Below are positions 36,001 through 46,638 of a stretch of 64,000 nt of DNA, piece by piece. Every line of letters starts with the position of its first letter. The stretch's first letter is position 1. The position numbers and the translations under genes were made by a program. The notes under the pieces are model-generated. The model made no database searches and was not told the DNA's origin. It saw only the letters and a program-made list of their open reading frames with translations. Source of the stretch: Stenocarpella maydis (taxonomy: Eukaryota; Ascomycota; Sordariomycetes; Diaporthales; Diaporthaceae); NCBI GenBank assembly GCA_002270565.1, contig NQMI01000029.1, forward strand, positions 315,048 through 379,047, given 5' to 3'.

Positions 36001-36489
36001 CGATCCTCGCAGCTGGGGATGAGAGCGAGCGCAACGAGTCCATGGTCTTCTCGGCAGAGTATTCCTGGAAGAAGCCGACAATGACGTTCAGGAGGATCAC
36101 AAAGGTGATTACACCGCCTTCGATGTATGACTTGATTCCAAAACTGACGGCCATGGCCAGAATGAGGACCTGTGTGTAGCCAGCAACTAATGTCAGCTGG
36201 CCCGATGATCATTGCGGGGGGGAATGGAGACACCTACCAGTGTCATGGCATTGGCGACCTGGGCAATAATGATCTTGATGGGCTTGACACCTTCGGCCTC
36301 GCCCAATTCGTTCTTGCCGAACTCATCGAGCCTTCGTTTGGCTTCATCAGCAGACAGGCCGTTCAAGGGATCTGCGTTGAGCTCCGTAGCGACCTGCTGG
36401 TAGCTGAGCGCATGCGCCGGGCGGGACAGGGGCTTGTTGGCTTGACCAGACACATGGTCTTGGTCAAGCCTAACGACTTTCTTCCCCAT
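33034..36489 (-). CDS. ENA: ENA-type P-type ATPase, Na+/K+ efflux
   Basis: P-type ATPase of subfamily IID, which exports Na+ (and K+, Li+) across the fungal plasma membrane at high salt or alkaline pH. Four exons: 36489-36238, 36169-35904, 35797-34120, 34065-33034 (1075 aa, usual length for the family). The third intron (54 nt) falls just before 'TGDGVND'. Seen in order: N-terminal cation-ATPase domain ('LSYQQVATELNADPLNGLSADEA'), first membrane pair, 'LTGES' actuator loop, 'IPASLVVVLTITMA' in M4 (the ENA-type replacement of the calcium-pump PEGLP), phosphorylation site D383 in 'SDKTGT', nucleotide-binding 'KGAVE', 'TGDHPETA', 'TGDGVND', and the C-terminal M5-M10 bundle. The start is ATG at 36489; the frame extends 15 codons upstream only through a GTG. 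The promoter side, 36490-37000, has no obvious motif I can name. Confidence 0.96.
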
Positions 36490-37358
36490 CGTAGCTTTGT
36501 GAGTGTAGGATAGTTGCTTCGGGAGGATCACCAAAGGGCAGTATGGTGGGTATTAATCGGCTGAGCAAGAGACGCATTGGAGGGACAAGACCAAGACCGT
36601 ACTGAAGCGAGACATCTGGGGATAAGTGTTAATTATAACGTCCGCAAAAACAGATAAGATATTCGTTTTCGTTGGTCTCCAAGACTTTGTGGTACCCTAC
36701 CCAGCGGTTGACTGTACGCCGTGACTGTACGCAGTGGGACCGTGTCCCCGCCACCACGAGCTCGGCAGACCCGAGAGGTCAAATAGGCAGCCAGGTAGAC
36801 TGTCCGCCTGGCTGGGCGGGGGCATTGCCCAGTCCCGTTGACCTTGGCATGCCTGACCATGACGGATCTCCGCGTTCCTTGGCGATCAGAAGTTTGCCGA
36901 AATCCCCGTCCTCAGCCTCAAAAACCTTGCATTGATTAGAGGAAGGCCATAAGCCTAGGTATAAATACATCCTTGAAAAACCTGGCCTATGAAAGAAGAG
37001 ACTTCCACCGCTTTCCAGCGCTTATAATCTTTCCGTGCAACCTAGACCGTTGAGTATTCCCTATACGGATGATGTATACGTGATTAAAGTATCTTGGAAA
37101 GGATCAAGAACACAGCCCACATTTGCCAAGAACAGTTGATGATATGTCGTTGGAAATCCTGCTAATAAGAAAATTATTATGACCAATCCTTAGCAATAGT
37201 GGCAACATAAGGTGTGAGCAAAAGTTTGATCTCTATTCATGACTGCTACGAAAGTATAATGATCGTGAGTGGGTGGGTGGATATGACAAACAACGAACAA
37301 TGAACGAACAACTATCAGAATAGACCCACACACACACACAACAGGCAAAAAATGAAAA

Positions 37359-37463
37359 CGACGCCGGCATGATTCGAACATGCGCCTCCGAAGAGAATAG
37401 ATAACCAGACCAACTCAAGGAGTAGTTCTAGTCTATCGCATTAGACCACTCTGCCACGGCGCC
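37359..37463 (-). tRNA. tRNA-Ser (AGA), intron-containing
   Basis: Read on the minus strand from 37463. The acceptor stem GGCGCCG pairs fully with CGGCGTC (one G-U), discriminator G at 37359. D arm TGGCAGAGTGGTCTAA; anticodon stem ATAGA/TCTAT with loop CTAGAA, anticodon AGA. The intron, about 23 nt, starts one base 3' of the anticodon. A long variable arm (CTC-TTCG-GAG) is typical of class II tRNA-Ser. T arm GCATG-TTCGAAT-CATGC. Decodes UCU/UCC after inosine editing. Confidence 0.92.
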
Positions 37464-39787
37464 TTGGAGAAAAGGTCCAGGGGTGGTTATCAGAAAGTCA
37501 GAACAGACGTACCCAACATGTTTGAGCCGCCAACCAATAGTCCACGACCCATTGGATGCTCATATAGGCAAATCCACGGATACCGACGGCATGATCCAAG
37601 GTGGAGTGTTCAAGATGTGATAATAGGTTTGTTGTCTAGTCTGCTAGGCCTTCCTATCGTAGGAGGTGATGCATCTAATACCGAAGTGATGAACGTAAAG
37701 TTTAAGGCTCCTCCAAATTCTCCCTGTTTCTTCAAAAGTAAACATGGCTCAAAAAGCTATACTGGCTTGATCTTGAATGCTTTTCAATAGTAAGGAACTG
37801 AATTGGCATCTGTTTAGTCATGATTTCTTAAGTAATCTCCAGGCTGACAGGGCAATTAAGCCAGTGAGGATCCGCGGAAGTGTGTAGACTGGGATCTTGG
37901 GGCCGTAGACTAAACTAGAATTATGCATCCAAATTGACGGAAAAAGTAGTATTTGTGACTCACTCGTTTCTGTTACACAAGGTTGCTTGCTTTCCATTCG
38001 CCCCCCACCCCTGGAGTCCTTCACCATCACTTGGGTCATGATCTCAAAGACTGAGCTTCTTCTCATCTGGCATTCATATCCCAGTAAAATATCGCGAATC
38101 ACATATTCCCAATCCAACGGTGATAAAAAAATGACACTGCTCCACGACCTGGTGATTTCTCCTCGACCTCAGCATCCTCGGTTGTTACAAAGGTCCATTG
38201 CTCGTCATCATTCGGTCCTGCATTCCTGTCTGTAGCCTTTTTTATGGCTTCCCCATGCTATAGGATTTTAGCTCTGATATATCTGTCTTTGGGCTGGCAA
38301 AACTACCTTCTAAAGCTCCAGGTTTTTCTGTGGCGGACTCTGTTCGTAACCTCTTCACAGCATCACATCCTCGGTGTTAGACGTAAGTTCTGGTCATGCT
38401 GTAGCAGCCGGTTCTTCTGGAAACTATTAGTCTTAAATATTATGATATGGCAGCATTCCTCTCCAGTTTCAGGGCAAGATATTCCCCCTGTTGTGGCATC
38501 CTACGCACTGAAGATAGTTGGAACGGGTAGAGTACGAAAGAAAAAAAATCCAAGTTACATGATTGCTAAGATAGATAAAAAATTACCAGGGCATGATTTA
38601 TTTTTGAACTAGTCCAAGTAGATACAAAAGTATAGCTAAGTGCTTTCTGACTGCGATATAACACCAGCTTACTAAGTTACTTCTGTGACGGCTTACGGTG
38701 TCAAGAAGCGGAAAGATCAACTGGCGATATGATAGCCACTCAAAGGGGCACGGGTCAGCCTTCCAGCAGCAACTGAATTTCCTTGTTGATGTTAAGTAAT
38801 GATTGGCCAAGGGAATGACCACTTTACGGGGTCAAACAATAGGTTGATTTGTTTGAAATCCCAGGAATACAATTCAAGACGGACCTTCGGGCTTCGTTGC
38901 TCAGGAATCATTGACGCAGACACATAAATTTTCTATGCAGCTATTCTTAATATTAGTTGCCGAGCGACATGAACTGTTCAGAACAGATATCTCGCGAGCA
39001 CCAGGCTTGCATGCACGAGTTGAGGGCCTGCCCACCATAGTAGTCTGGATATGATGAAAGTAACCTACAGCTGCTAGGAATCAATTGCCATCGGAAATTC
39101 TGTAGAATCTTTCAGACAGCACAGAAATACACAATGTGTTTAGCAAAACACTTGCAGTCTCCTGATTACTTGTTGGGACTACGAGGCAACGCTCCTAGAA
39201 GTAGACCGACCACCCATGCATGTGAGCCTGGGTCGATGTCCACCAAGTTCTTGTACAAAACATAATATCTGTTTGGACCAGGAATTTAAATATTCTGGAT
39301 CAGAATATGGGTGACATTCTGGACTAAGAACATCGCATAAGACGGCCAGCGCTGACATGCAACCTCAGTGAGGTTGATTAAGTAAGCTAAGGCCCATAAC
39401 GAGTCTGTTTACATGGACCCCATTCTGGCGTACAGGTAAGAGTTTAACTAAGTTGCTGATAAATCAAAATTAATATATATACATATATATAACTATTTAT
39501 TTTATCAAAATATTCAAAAACTCTCTTTTACTTTTAAGTTGTATTTGTGAGTGTGTATGCGCGGGTGATTGGGCCCCATTGGCTGCTTAGTCATCCAGTA
39601 AGGTCCATCTTCCTCGAACCCCTCCAAACCTTCCCCCTTATACAGAAGGTAGCGCCGACTTAACCTTAATTGACGTATTGAGGGTAGCTGCCTTATCTCT
39701 GTATCCCATCTAGTGATAATTAATACTAGTTTATAATTTTCTTTAAGATTCAGGTTTAATTAATGAACTTAACCTTATAGAAGCTAT

Positions 39788-39808
39788 GTATATATATATA
39801 TATATATA
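39788..39808 (+). repeat. (TA)n tract
   Basis: About ten TA units in an AT-rich stretch 190 bp upstream of the EBP start codon. A similar TATATA cluster is at 39474-39490. Confidence 0.85.
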
Positions 39809-39998
39809 AATTATTAGCAGTTCTTTTAAGTGCTTGATTGCATAGAAATACGGGGACTTGCATCAGTACCTAGGTAGCTAGCCACCTCGCCGCACCTGAC
39901 ACATCTAACGTCTTTTTCCTGCAAGGACCGAGAGGCCGCGTATCCTGGGAACAAGCCCGCAGAGTAGTGATACCTGACTGGTCAAATACGCCGTGGCA

Positions 39999-40970
39999 AT
40001 GGCTCAGACATTCTCAGCCCCGGCCCACCCCTATTTCCCCCGTGACGCAGACATCCCGCACTACAACCCCAACGCGAGCTCTCTTTACGAGCTGCTCGTG
40101 CGGTTCGCGAGCCTCCTGGGAATCACCATTTTCACTGCGCTATGGCTCGCGACGCGCTTCAACCCGCGGATGAGGCGATCTGAAAAGCTTGCGTTGGGGT
40201 GGTTTGTCCTCTGTGAGCCCCTTCCCACAAGTCACCCGTTCCCATCTGTACCTCTGTTGCTAATTCGAGCACCCAAAGGCGGCTCGCTCCACTGCTTCTT
40301 TGAAGGTATGTCCCACAAGTTGGCAAACCATACTTCACCAGGGGGGGTATTCGACTGATGAAAACCGCATTCGACGGAAAAGGGTACTTTGTCATGAACC
40401 ATGCCGGCCTCGCCGGCTCGAGCGACCTGTTCGCCCAGCTGTGGAAGGAATACGCACTCTCGGACTCGAGGTACCTGACCTCGGACCCCTTCATGATCTG
40501 CGCGGAAACAATCACAGCAGTATGATACTATTCAGAACCCACAAGGTTACTTCCAAGTTCCCCCCCGGCTGACCTCTGACACCATTACACAGACCGTATG
40601 GGGGCCACTCTGTTTCGCAGCGGCAGTGTCCATCACCCGCGGGGGCAGCCTGCAGCATCCCCTGCAGATCATCGTGAGCGTGGCGCACCTGTACGGCGTG
40701 GCACTTTACTACTCGACATGCTACGTGAACGAGAGGTACAGGGGCCTCGTGTACAGCCGCCCCGAGTTCCTGTATTTCTGGGTCTACTATGTTGGGTTCA
40801 ACGCGCCGTGGGTGGTTATCCCTGCTGGTACGTCCTGCACAATATTTGCTGTGAAGTTGGAGTTGCCGCAAGTTGCTGACCTGAGTGCTTCCTGGAAAGG
40901 AATGCTCGTGAGCAGTCTGAGAGCTATTCAACGGAGTTCCGCTGCCATCGATAAGACTGCGACACTTTAG
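39999..40970 (+). CDS. EBP-type (EXPERA) sterol delta8-delta7 isomerase homologue
   Basis: Four-helix endoplasmic-reticulum membrane protein of the emopamil-binding-protein family, which moves the sterol C8 double bond to C7. Exons 39999-40212, 40279-40305, 40383-40519, 40593-40827, 40900-40970 (227 aa; human EBP 230). The tiny 27-nt second exon encodes the catalytic 'GSLHCFFE' helix. The four key residues known in human EBP are all here: H76, E80, E122 ('CAETITA') and a Trp at 199 ('FNAPWVVIP', human W196). The last intron (72 nt) is a multiple of three without stops, so retention would insert 24 residues. Most fungi use the unrelated ERG2 isomerase for ergosterol, so this paralogous type may serve another sterol or a specialised terpenoid. 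No biosynthetic cluster is adjacent. Confidence 0.9.
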
Positions 40971-41291
40971 AGAAAAGGAGGTGCAAAAGTGCCCTAGACG
41001 TCCAATGAAGAGATCCTGGCGGCGCTTGTGTCATGATTTCAGTTCTATTCTATGTGATATTACCAAGCAACAATGAGCTTGGCCTAGACGGCCTGCTATC
41101 ATTGTCAAGCCTTCATCTGAATGATCTCGACGGTTATGCTCCATCCATATCAACACTTGCTGCTGAGACAGCCCTTTAAAGATCCAGTCTGCTCGCTATG
41201 TGATCTCGTCCTGGATGCTGGGCTCTGGTATTCAGTTCCATACGCTGTTGGTTCCCATCTCCCTGCATCAAACACCTAACCCGCCCATCCT

Positions 41292-42122
41292 CTACCGCAC
41301 GTACTTGCTCATGAAGCGCTTGTGGAAATCACTCCTCAACAGGTCGTTCACAAACTCCTTGCTCTTGTTCTTGTCCTCCGTGCCCCTGGCCTGGTTCTTG
41401 AACACAACATCATCATCCCACCTCCTCTTGACGGTAAAGTCCGTCTTGGAGGCGCCGCCGTTGTTGTTCAGGAGCGGGTTTCCCCTCGCGATCTCCTTCT
41501 CCCGCTGCTCCGCCTCCGCGGCGGCCTTCTCCCTCTCCTCCCGCTCGCGCTTCTCCTGCCTCTCGCGCTTCACCCTCTCCAGCTCGCGCTGCAGCTCGGC
41601 CTCCTCGTCGTCGCTGTCCGAGTCGCTGTCCGAGTCGTCGTCGTCGTCGTCGTCGTCATCTTTCTCAGAGGAGGAGGAATCTGAGTCGTCGGCGTCTATG
41701 TCCCGCGTCTCTTCTATTATCCGCCGCCGTTTTACCTCCGGGTCTTCGTCGTCGTCTGCCGTGGACCCGGCCTCGAGGGCTCGCTTGGGCCCGCGGCCGG
41801 CGGGTGTGGGATCTGAAGTCTCACCGTCGTCATTGCCCGATGGGGGTGGGCCACCGGTCAGCTTGGCGTGGTGTGCCTGTTCGGCTGCGAGGAGTTCGGC
41901 GCGCAGGTCGCGGGTGTCGCGGCCGGCGGAGCCGCCTTGGCCTGGTTTTCTACAACTGAGGTTTAGGATGCTGATCCCCGGAGAAGAGCAACTCGGGTAT
42001 GTGTGAACTTACCGGAACTTGAGTTGGGTGTGTGCCGGCAGGAGACGCTGATGGTAGGCTGGGCCACGGAGGGTCTCCTTGCCCCGAGCGGGGTCAAAGG
42101 TCGGTCTGTGGGCGGTAGTCAT
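41292..42122 (-). CDS. CWC15: Pre-mRNA splicing factor Cwc15/Cwf15
   Basis: Component of the Prp19/CDC5L-associated spliceosome. Exons 42122-42013 and 41949-41292 (255 aa) separated by a 63-nt intron. The N-terminus starts '[16 protein letters not shown]' and the C-terminus ends '[18 protein letters not shown]', both family signatures. Between them lies a low-complexity middle with runs of Asp/Ser (about residues 115-140) and a Glu/Arg/Lys coiled-coil-like stretch (about 145-190), and then '[15 protein letters not shown]'. Nuclear. It is divergent from the exosome gene RRP45 with 367 bp between start codons, so the two RNA-processing genes probably share a promoter. Long GAC/GTC codon repeats (about 41625-41660) may vary in length. 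Confidence 0.95.
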
Positions 42123-42489
42123 CTTAGAAGCCGATAGATCGAGAGCGGAGGTTGTTGCAGGCGGACGAAGCGCGGCTGGGAAAGAGAGTCTGGATGTGTT
42201 GGTGGTTGTCTTTCAAGGTTGTACTGCTTGTACTATGGATGTATCATAATCGCGCGGTCGAACCCGAACTCTGGGTTCCTAAGCACCCCTGCAGTGCAAC
42301 CTTGTAAATTAAGCTCCACCGCCCTCAGTGGCAGAATACGCGTTGAGATCACCCCGCGGTCCAAAACTTTCCGCCAGTGGCCCTAGCAAACTGCAACCCC
42401 CCCCCCCCCAAAGAGCTTCCAACACCCGCTGCGGGCCCCGGTCATGAGAGGAATCACCTGAAAGGATTCTGGGCCAGCACGGATTCAAA
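42123..42489. promoter_or_regulatory. Shared promoter region of CWC15 and RRP45
   Basis: The 367 bp between two divergent start codons must hold both promoters. It contains a C13 run at 42397-42409 and no clear TATA box. Bidirectional use is inferred from geometry only. Confidence 0.5.
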
Positions 42490-43474
42490 ATGCCCCGGGA
42501 AGCAGAACTCTCCCTGAACGAGAAGGCGTTTGTCACGAAGGCCCTTCAGGAGCAATTGCGGCTCGACAACCGCGGCCTTGACGATTACCGGCCGATCGAA
42601 CTGAGCTTTGGCGACGAGTATGGCGCCGCCGAGGTGAAGCTCGGAAAGACGAGGTGAGACGGTGTCCCGGCCCCCGTGTTCTCACCATGCACCCAAGATG
42701 GCGCGCCTCCTGACCCCAATTGAATCGCGCAGAGTCCTCGCCAGGACCTCGGCCGAAGTCACAGTCCCCTACCCCGACCGCCCCTTCGACGGCGTCTTCA
42801 ACATCGTGACCGAGCTCAGCCCCATGGCCTCCCCCGCCTTCGAGGTGAACCGCCCCACCGAGACCGAGGTCCTCCTCTCGCGCACGCTGGAGAAGACGGT
42901 GCGGCGTTCGGGCGCCCTGGACGTGGAATCACTGTGCCTGGTGGCGGGCCAGAAGGTGTGGTCGGTGCGGGTGGACCTGCACGTGCTGTCGCACGACGGC
43001 AATCTGGTGGACGCGTCGTGCCTGGCGGTGGTGGCCTCGCTGCGGCACTTCCGCCGGCCCGACACCAGCATGGAGGGCGAGGTGCTCACCGTCTACACGC
43101 CGGCCGAGCGGGAGCCCGTGCCGCTGAGCTGGCTGCACTCGCCTTTCTGCGTCACGTTCAGTTTCTACGCCGACGAGGCCGCGCCCACCGCCACCACCAC
43201 GCTCATCGACGCCGACTGGGCCGAGGAGCAGGTGCGCGTCGGGAGCTGCACCGTCAGCCTCAACAGGCACGGCGAGATATGCCAGATCGCAAAGCTGGGC
43301 GGCGCGCCCGTCGACGCGGTGGCGCTGCTGCAGTGTGCGAGCGTGGCGCTGACCAAGGCGAAGGAGTTCTCGACACTGGTGGACCAGAAGCTCGCCGAGG
43401 ACGCGAAGAGCAGGGACAAGGGAGGACTGCTGGCGGAGCTGTCTGCAGAGAACGAGAGGCAGGTGGAGGTTTAG
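42490..43474 (+). CDS. RRP45: Exosome core subunit Rrp45 (RNase PH-like)
   Basis: Member of the six-subunit RNase PH ring of the RNA exosome (human EXOSC9/PM-Scl75), acting in 3' processing and decay of nuclear and cytoplasmic RNA. Exons 42490-42653 and 42733-43474, 79-nt intron, 301 aa. The N-terminus 'SLNEKAFVTKALQEQLRLDNRGLDDYRPIELSFG' and 'GKTRVLARTSAEV' across the splice are characteristic. The 'RSGALDVESLCLVAGQKVWSVRVDLHVL' and 'DGNLVDASCLAVVASLRHFRRP' segments belong to the two RNase PH domains. As in eukaryotic Rrp45 generally, it is presumed structural rather than catalytic. The C-terminal extension of some homologues is absent. The plus-2 frame inside (42934-43602) is a GC-driven shadow. 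Confidence 0.95.
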
Positions 43475-43661
43475 ACAAAAGAATCGTGATACCCCTGGAT
43501 CTCCATTGGCTATGCGACCCAGTAGTTGTTTGGCATGATAAGAAGTCCTATGACCCGCTTGCGACCCTCAAGCTTGTATGGTACCCAACCAGCAACGCCT
43601 GAACTCCTTGCCCCTAGACGACAGCCCTTCTGGATGTTTGAGACGGCGAGGCAGCTCCACG

Positions 43662-44400
43662 TCACCGCATAACGGGCGGCCTCGACTCCTTATTCCACTT
43701 GACCCGTGACCGCACCCATTCAATCGCCTCCCTCACACCAGTCCCCGTTAGGGCCGACACGGGGAGCACCCTCGAGTCGCGGATGCTACTCGCCTTCTCG
43801 CCCTCAAACACCTTCTTGACCAAGCCCTCCTTGATGCGCACGACCTCGACGCAGTCCTCCCTGTCCTGCTTATTGGCCAGGATCAGCAGCGGGACGCCCT
43901 CCGTCTCGCTGTTCTGCAGGACGTCCTCGAGGACGAGGCGGCACTCGTCCAGGCGGCCGGTCTGGTCGTGGTCGAGGCGCCCGTCGCCGATGTCGGTGCT
44001 GTCGATGATGAAGATGATGGCGTGGCACGAGGCGTAGTAGCTCTGCCACAGCTTGCGCAGCGACAGCTGCCCGCCCACGTCCCACAGCTTCACGTACATG
44101 TCGGGCAGGGAGATGGTCGACACGTTCTGGCCCACGGTCGGGACGGTGTTGAGCTTGGGCTCCGGGGCGTCGGGCAGGAAGAGAGCCTTGACCTGCTCTT
44201 GGAAGGTCGTCTTGCCGGCATTGTCGAGACCGAGAAGGATCACCGAGTATTCTGTGTTGGCGGAGGGGGTGCAGGTTAGCGGGCTGTGCCGGCAGGGGGT
44301 GGCGGATAGCTTTCGCTGGGAAGATGTTCAGGAGAGGGCTTGACATTATACCTTCTTTGCTTGTCGCCAGCAGGTAGAGACCCTTGGCGAGGTGATACAT
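43662..44400 (-). CDS. ARL3: ARF-like GTPase Arl3/ARFRP1
   Basis: Golgi small GTPase that recruits Arl1 and golgins at the trans-Golgi. Exons 44400-44352 and 44251-43662 (212 aa), 100-nt intron. The start 'MYHLAKGLYLLATSKE' matches yeast Arl3, which begins MFHLVKG and is targeted by N-terminal acetylation (NatC) rather than Gly-2 myristoylation; Met-Tyr here is also a NatC-type end and Gly-2 is absent. Nucleotide motifs: 'GLDNAGKTT' (P-loop, 24-32), 'TVGQNV' (switch I), 'WDVGGQ' (switch II), 'NKQD', and 'SAL' near the end. Two oddities: the residue after 'GGQ' is Leu instead of the usual acidic/Asp-Glu, and about ten extra residues ('IGDGRLDHDQTG') lie before 'RLDECR'. It is divergent from the membrane-protein gene, 376 bp between start codons. 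Confidence 0.95.
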
Positions 44401-44776
44401 GGTAATAATCTGAGGTCCTCCGGGGACCACAGTCTGATGCCAGACGATTGATCGCGGGATGGGAGACGATGCAGGGCGCCCTGGCACTTGCAGATGCAGC
44501 AACCTGTCACTGTAGAAGCACAGCGCGGGGTGCTCTGAGCGCCCGCCTGGGGGTGCTGCTTCTATCCCTGCGCAGGGGGGAGGTGCAAAATACAATTATG
44601 TCTTTGGAGACACCCCCAAATCGAAGTATCACCACACCCCGAGCTGCTACAATCACAAGGCAAGCGATCGTGCCTCGTCGGCGCCAGCTTCACTTGAAGC
44701 TCAGAAGCGCGCATCTCTTGTACATACAATCCTCCCATCGCCGCACGTACATTGTTCATCCAAGAGGACCGCGACC
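44401..44776. promoter_or_regulatory. Shared promoter region of ARL3 and the multi-pass membrane gene
   Basis: 376 bp between two divergent start codons. No strong TATA box seen. Bidirectional use is inferred from the layout. Confidence 0.5.
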
Positions 44777-46638
44777 ATGGCCCCGGTCCCAATCGAGCCC
44801 AGGCTGAGGTGAGTGGGTTCCTTAAAACGGCCGCACTGGCATACCCTTGCACGCCACTGATTCAGTACTATGTAACAGCTACACTGGCCTGGCACTCGTG
44901 GCTATCCATGCCTCGAGCGTCGTATACTTCAGCCTCCGGGTCGCACGAAGCCTTGCACACTCGTACAGGTCCCTGTCTCCCTCGCAGGACGTGAGGCTGC
45001 GGCAGGGCAGGCGGAGGAAGCTCGTGCCTCTGTTCTCCGGGCTGGCGCTGCTGAGTCTCGGCACTGCAGTCTACTCGGCCTATACTTACACACAGCTCTC
45101 ATACCAGGTCTGGGCTGATGCGAGGGGTTATTTGCCCAAACCTCCAGCCAGGTTCGTCATCCCCACTGCTTTCATATATCCCACCCATGAGCTGACCCGG
45201 GTCCCCAGCGTCGTGGGCGATGTTCTCGTGAACGGCACCACGAATGCCACAGATATCACAAGCGTCGCTCAACCAAACACGACTGAGCTCGCGATCTACA
45301 GGATCCGCTGGCTGGCAGACACGCCGATATACCAGGACGCCTTCGAGATCGTTACCGAGAAAGCGCGCCGGCTCTGGTGGGGACAGCAGATCGACCTTGC
45401 TCTGGTGCCCTGGAGTGTGCTCCTGGCTACCGAGGGCATGAGGCGAAGGATCCCCAATCTTTTTGCCTTCCTCTGTCTCGCCCATCTGGTCAACCTATCC
45501 TTCGCGCAGAACCTTTTCTACGTGGCTCTGTTGTTGACTCCATCACCTTTGCCCGCGGTTGATAGTCCGCCCATGAGGTATATGAGCCCCCCCCCCGTCT
45601 AGCCTGCTGAGTGCATCCGGTTTACTTACTGACTTACCGTATTGCAGATGGGCTCGTGTCCGCGATGCAATATCACCCCCGAAACCCCAGAACTGGTCTC
45701 TGGAGCCGGGCCTTTTCCTGCCGTCTGTCTTGCTTAGCTATGCGGGTGTATTCTACCTGCCGTATGCGGCAGCCACCCCGTCTTTCAACCGCGTCGTCGC
45801 TGCAGCCAGAGGCTTCACTTTTGCGCCTCTGATCCTGCAAAGCATGGCACCGGTGTCATGGGGACTCGTTCACCCTCACCCCGAGAGAGCCAATTCCGCC
45901 TTCACCGACCTTTTCAGACTCATGTCATTCCTCAGCCTCGTGATCCACGGCACGGCGACCTTCAACGGCCTGCGGTACAACCTCCCGGGCTCACACTATC
46001 ATCGTCACAGCAAGTTCCTACCGTGGGATGTGGAGGAGCGATCAAAGTGGGAACGCGCACGAACGGCCTCGGGCAAGCTGTTGGGGTCACTGGCGGACCA
46101 CCCTGTGGTCACAGCCGTGGGCTACGACGTGCTCCTCAGTGGTTTGAGCCTTGGGGTTTGGGCCGCCGTGCGATCTCTCAAGGCAAGCCATGTTCTGGCC
46201 TCAGCGGTGCCGCTGTACGAGAGCGCCGACGGTATTGATGGGGGGCACGACGCGGGAAAGACGACGGGGGACGACGACGACAAAGCCCCCACAGCTGGGT
46301 CGGTCCGCCGGAGCAGCCGGCAGCACAAAGCCCGAGTCCCCAGCGTCAGCAGCGTGGCCAGCCGCGACGGCGAGCAGCAGCAGCAGCAGCAGCGCGGTGC
46401 ACCGACGCCCCGGCGCAGGGGCCGGCCCAGGAAGATCAAGCAGGACCCAGAGGAGGAGCCCGGCGACGGGACGTACGAGCCGTCGGCGGCGGAGGAGAAG
46501 TCCAGCGCCGAGGGGGACTCGCTGCCGGGTCAGGAGGTGGACTGGGAGGCTGCCGCGCTCGCCTGGGGCCTGACGGCGGTGGGCGGCCTGGGGCTGGGCA
46601 GTGCTGGGGTTTTCGGGGGCGAGTGTCTGGCCCGTTGA
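44777..46638 (+). CDS. Uncharacterised multi-pass membrane protein with AT-hook-like tail
   Basis: Exons 44777-44808, 44879-45577 and 45648-46638 (573 aa); both 70-nt introns restore frame. I count about eight to nine hydrophobic helices: near residues 15-32, 58-80, 180-195, 205-235, 258-280, 300-320, 330-350, 398-420 and 550-570. The loop between helices 2 and 3 carries N-glycosylation sequons ('NGT', 'NAT', 'NTT'), suggesting a lumenal or outer face. Between the eighth helix and the last is a long hydrophilic, disordered stretch (about 430-545) with poly-Asp, poly-Gln (CAG repeat) and the basic motif 'RRRGRPRKIK' (about 499-508), an AT-hook consensus. I cannot assign a family. The Pro-Arg basic motif may bind acidic lipid or act as a trafficking signal rather than DNA. 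Confidence 0.82.

Larger units (their letters stand above)
36490..39998. other. 3.5-kb noncoding stretch with one tRNA
   Basis: After the ATPase promoter the region holds tRNA-Ser (37359-37463), moderately AT-rich unique sequence, and a TA dinucleotide run at 39788-39808. Frames such as 38244-38612 (+) encode hydrophobic or mixed peptides with no family likeness. I see nothing else. Confidence 0.55.

Noticed and set aside
38244..38612. 122-aa plus-strand frame with hydrophobic start
   Set aside because: No continuation through splice sites and no recognisable motif; base composition like the surrounding noncoding DNA.
42934..43602. 222-aa plus-strand frame overlapping RRP45
   Set aside because: Ala/Gly/Arg-rich shadow of the GC-rich RRP45 exon in another frame.
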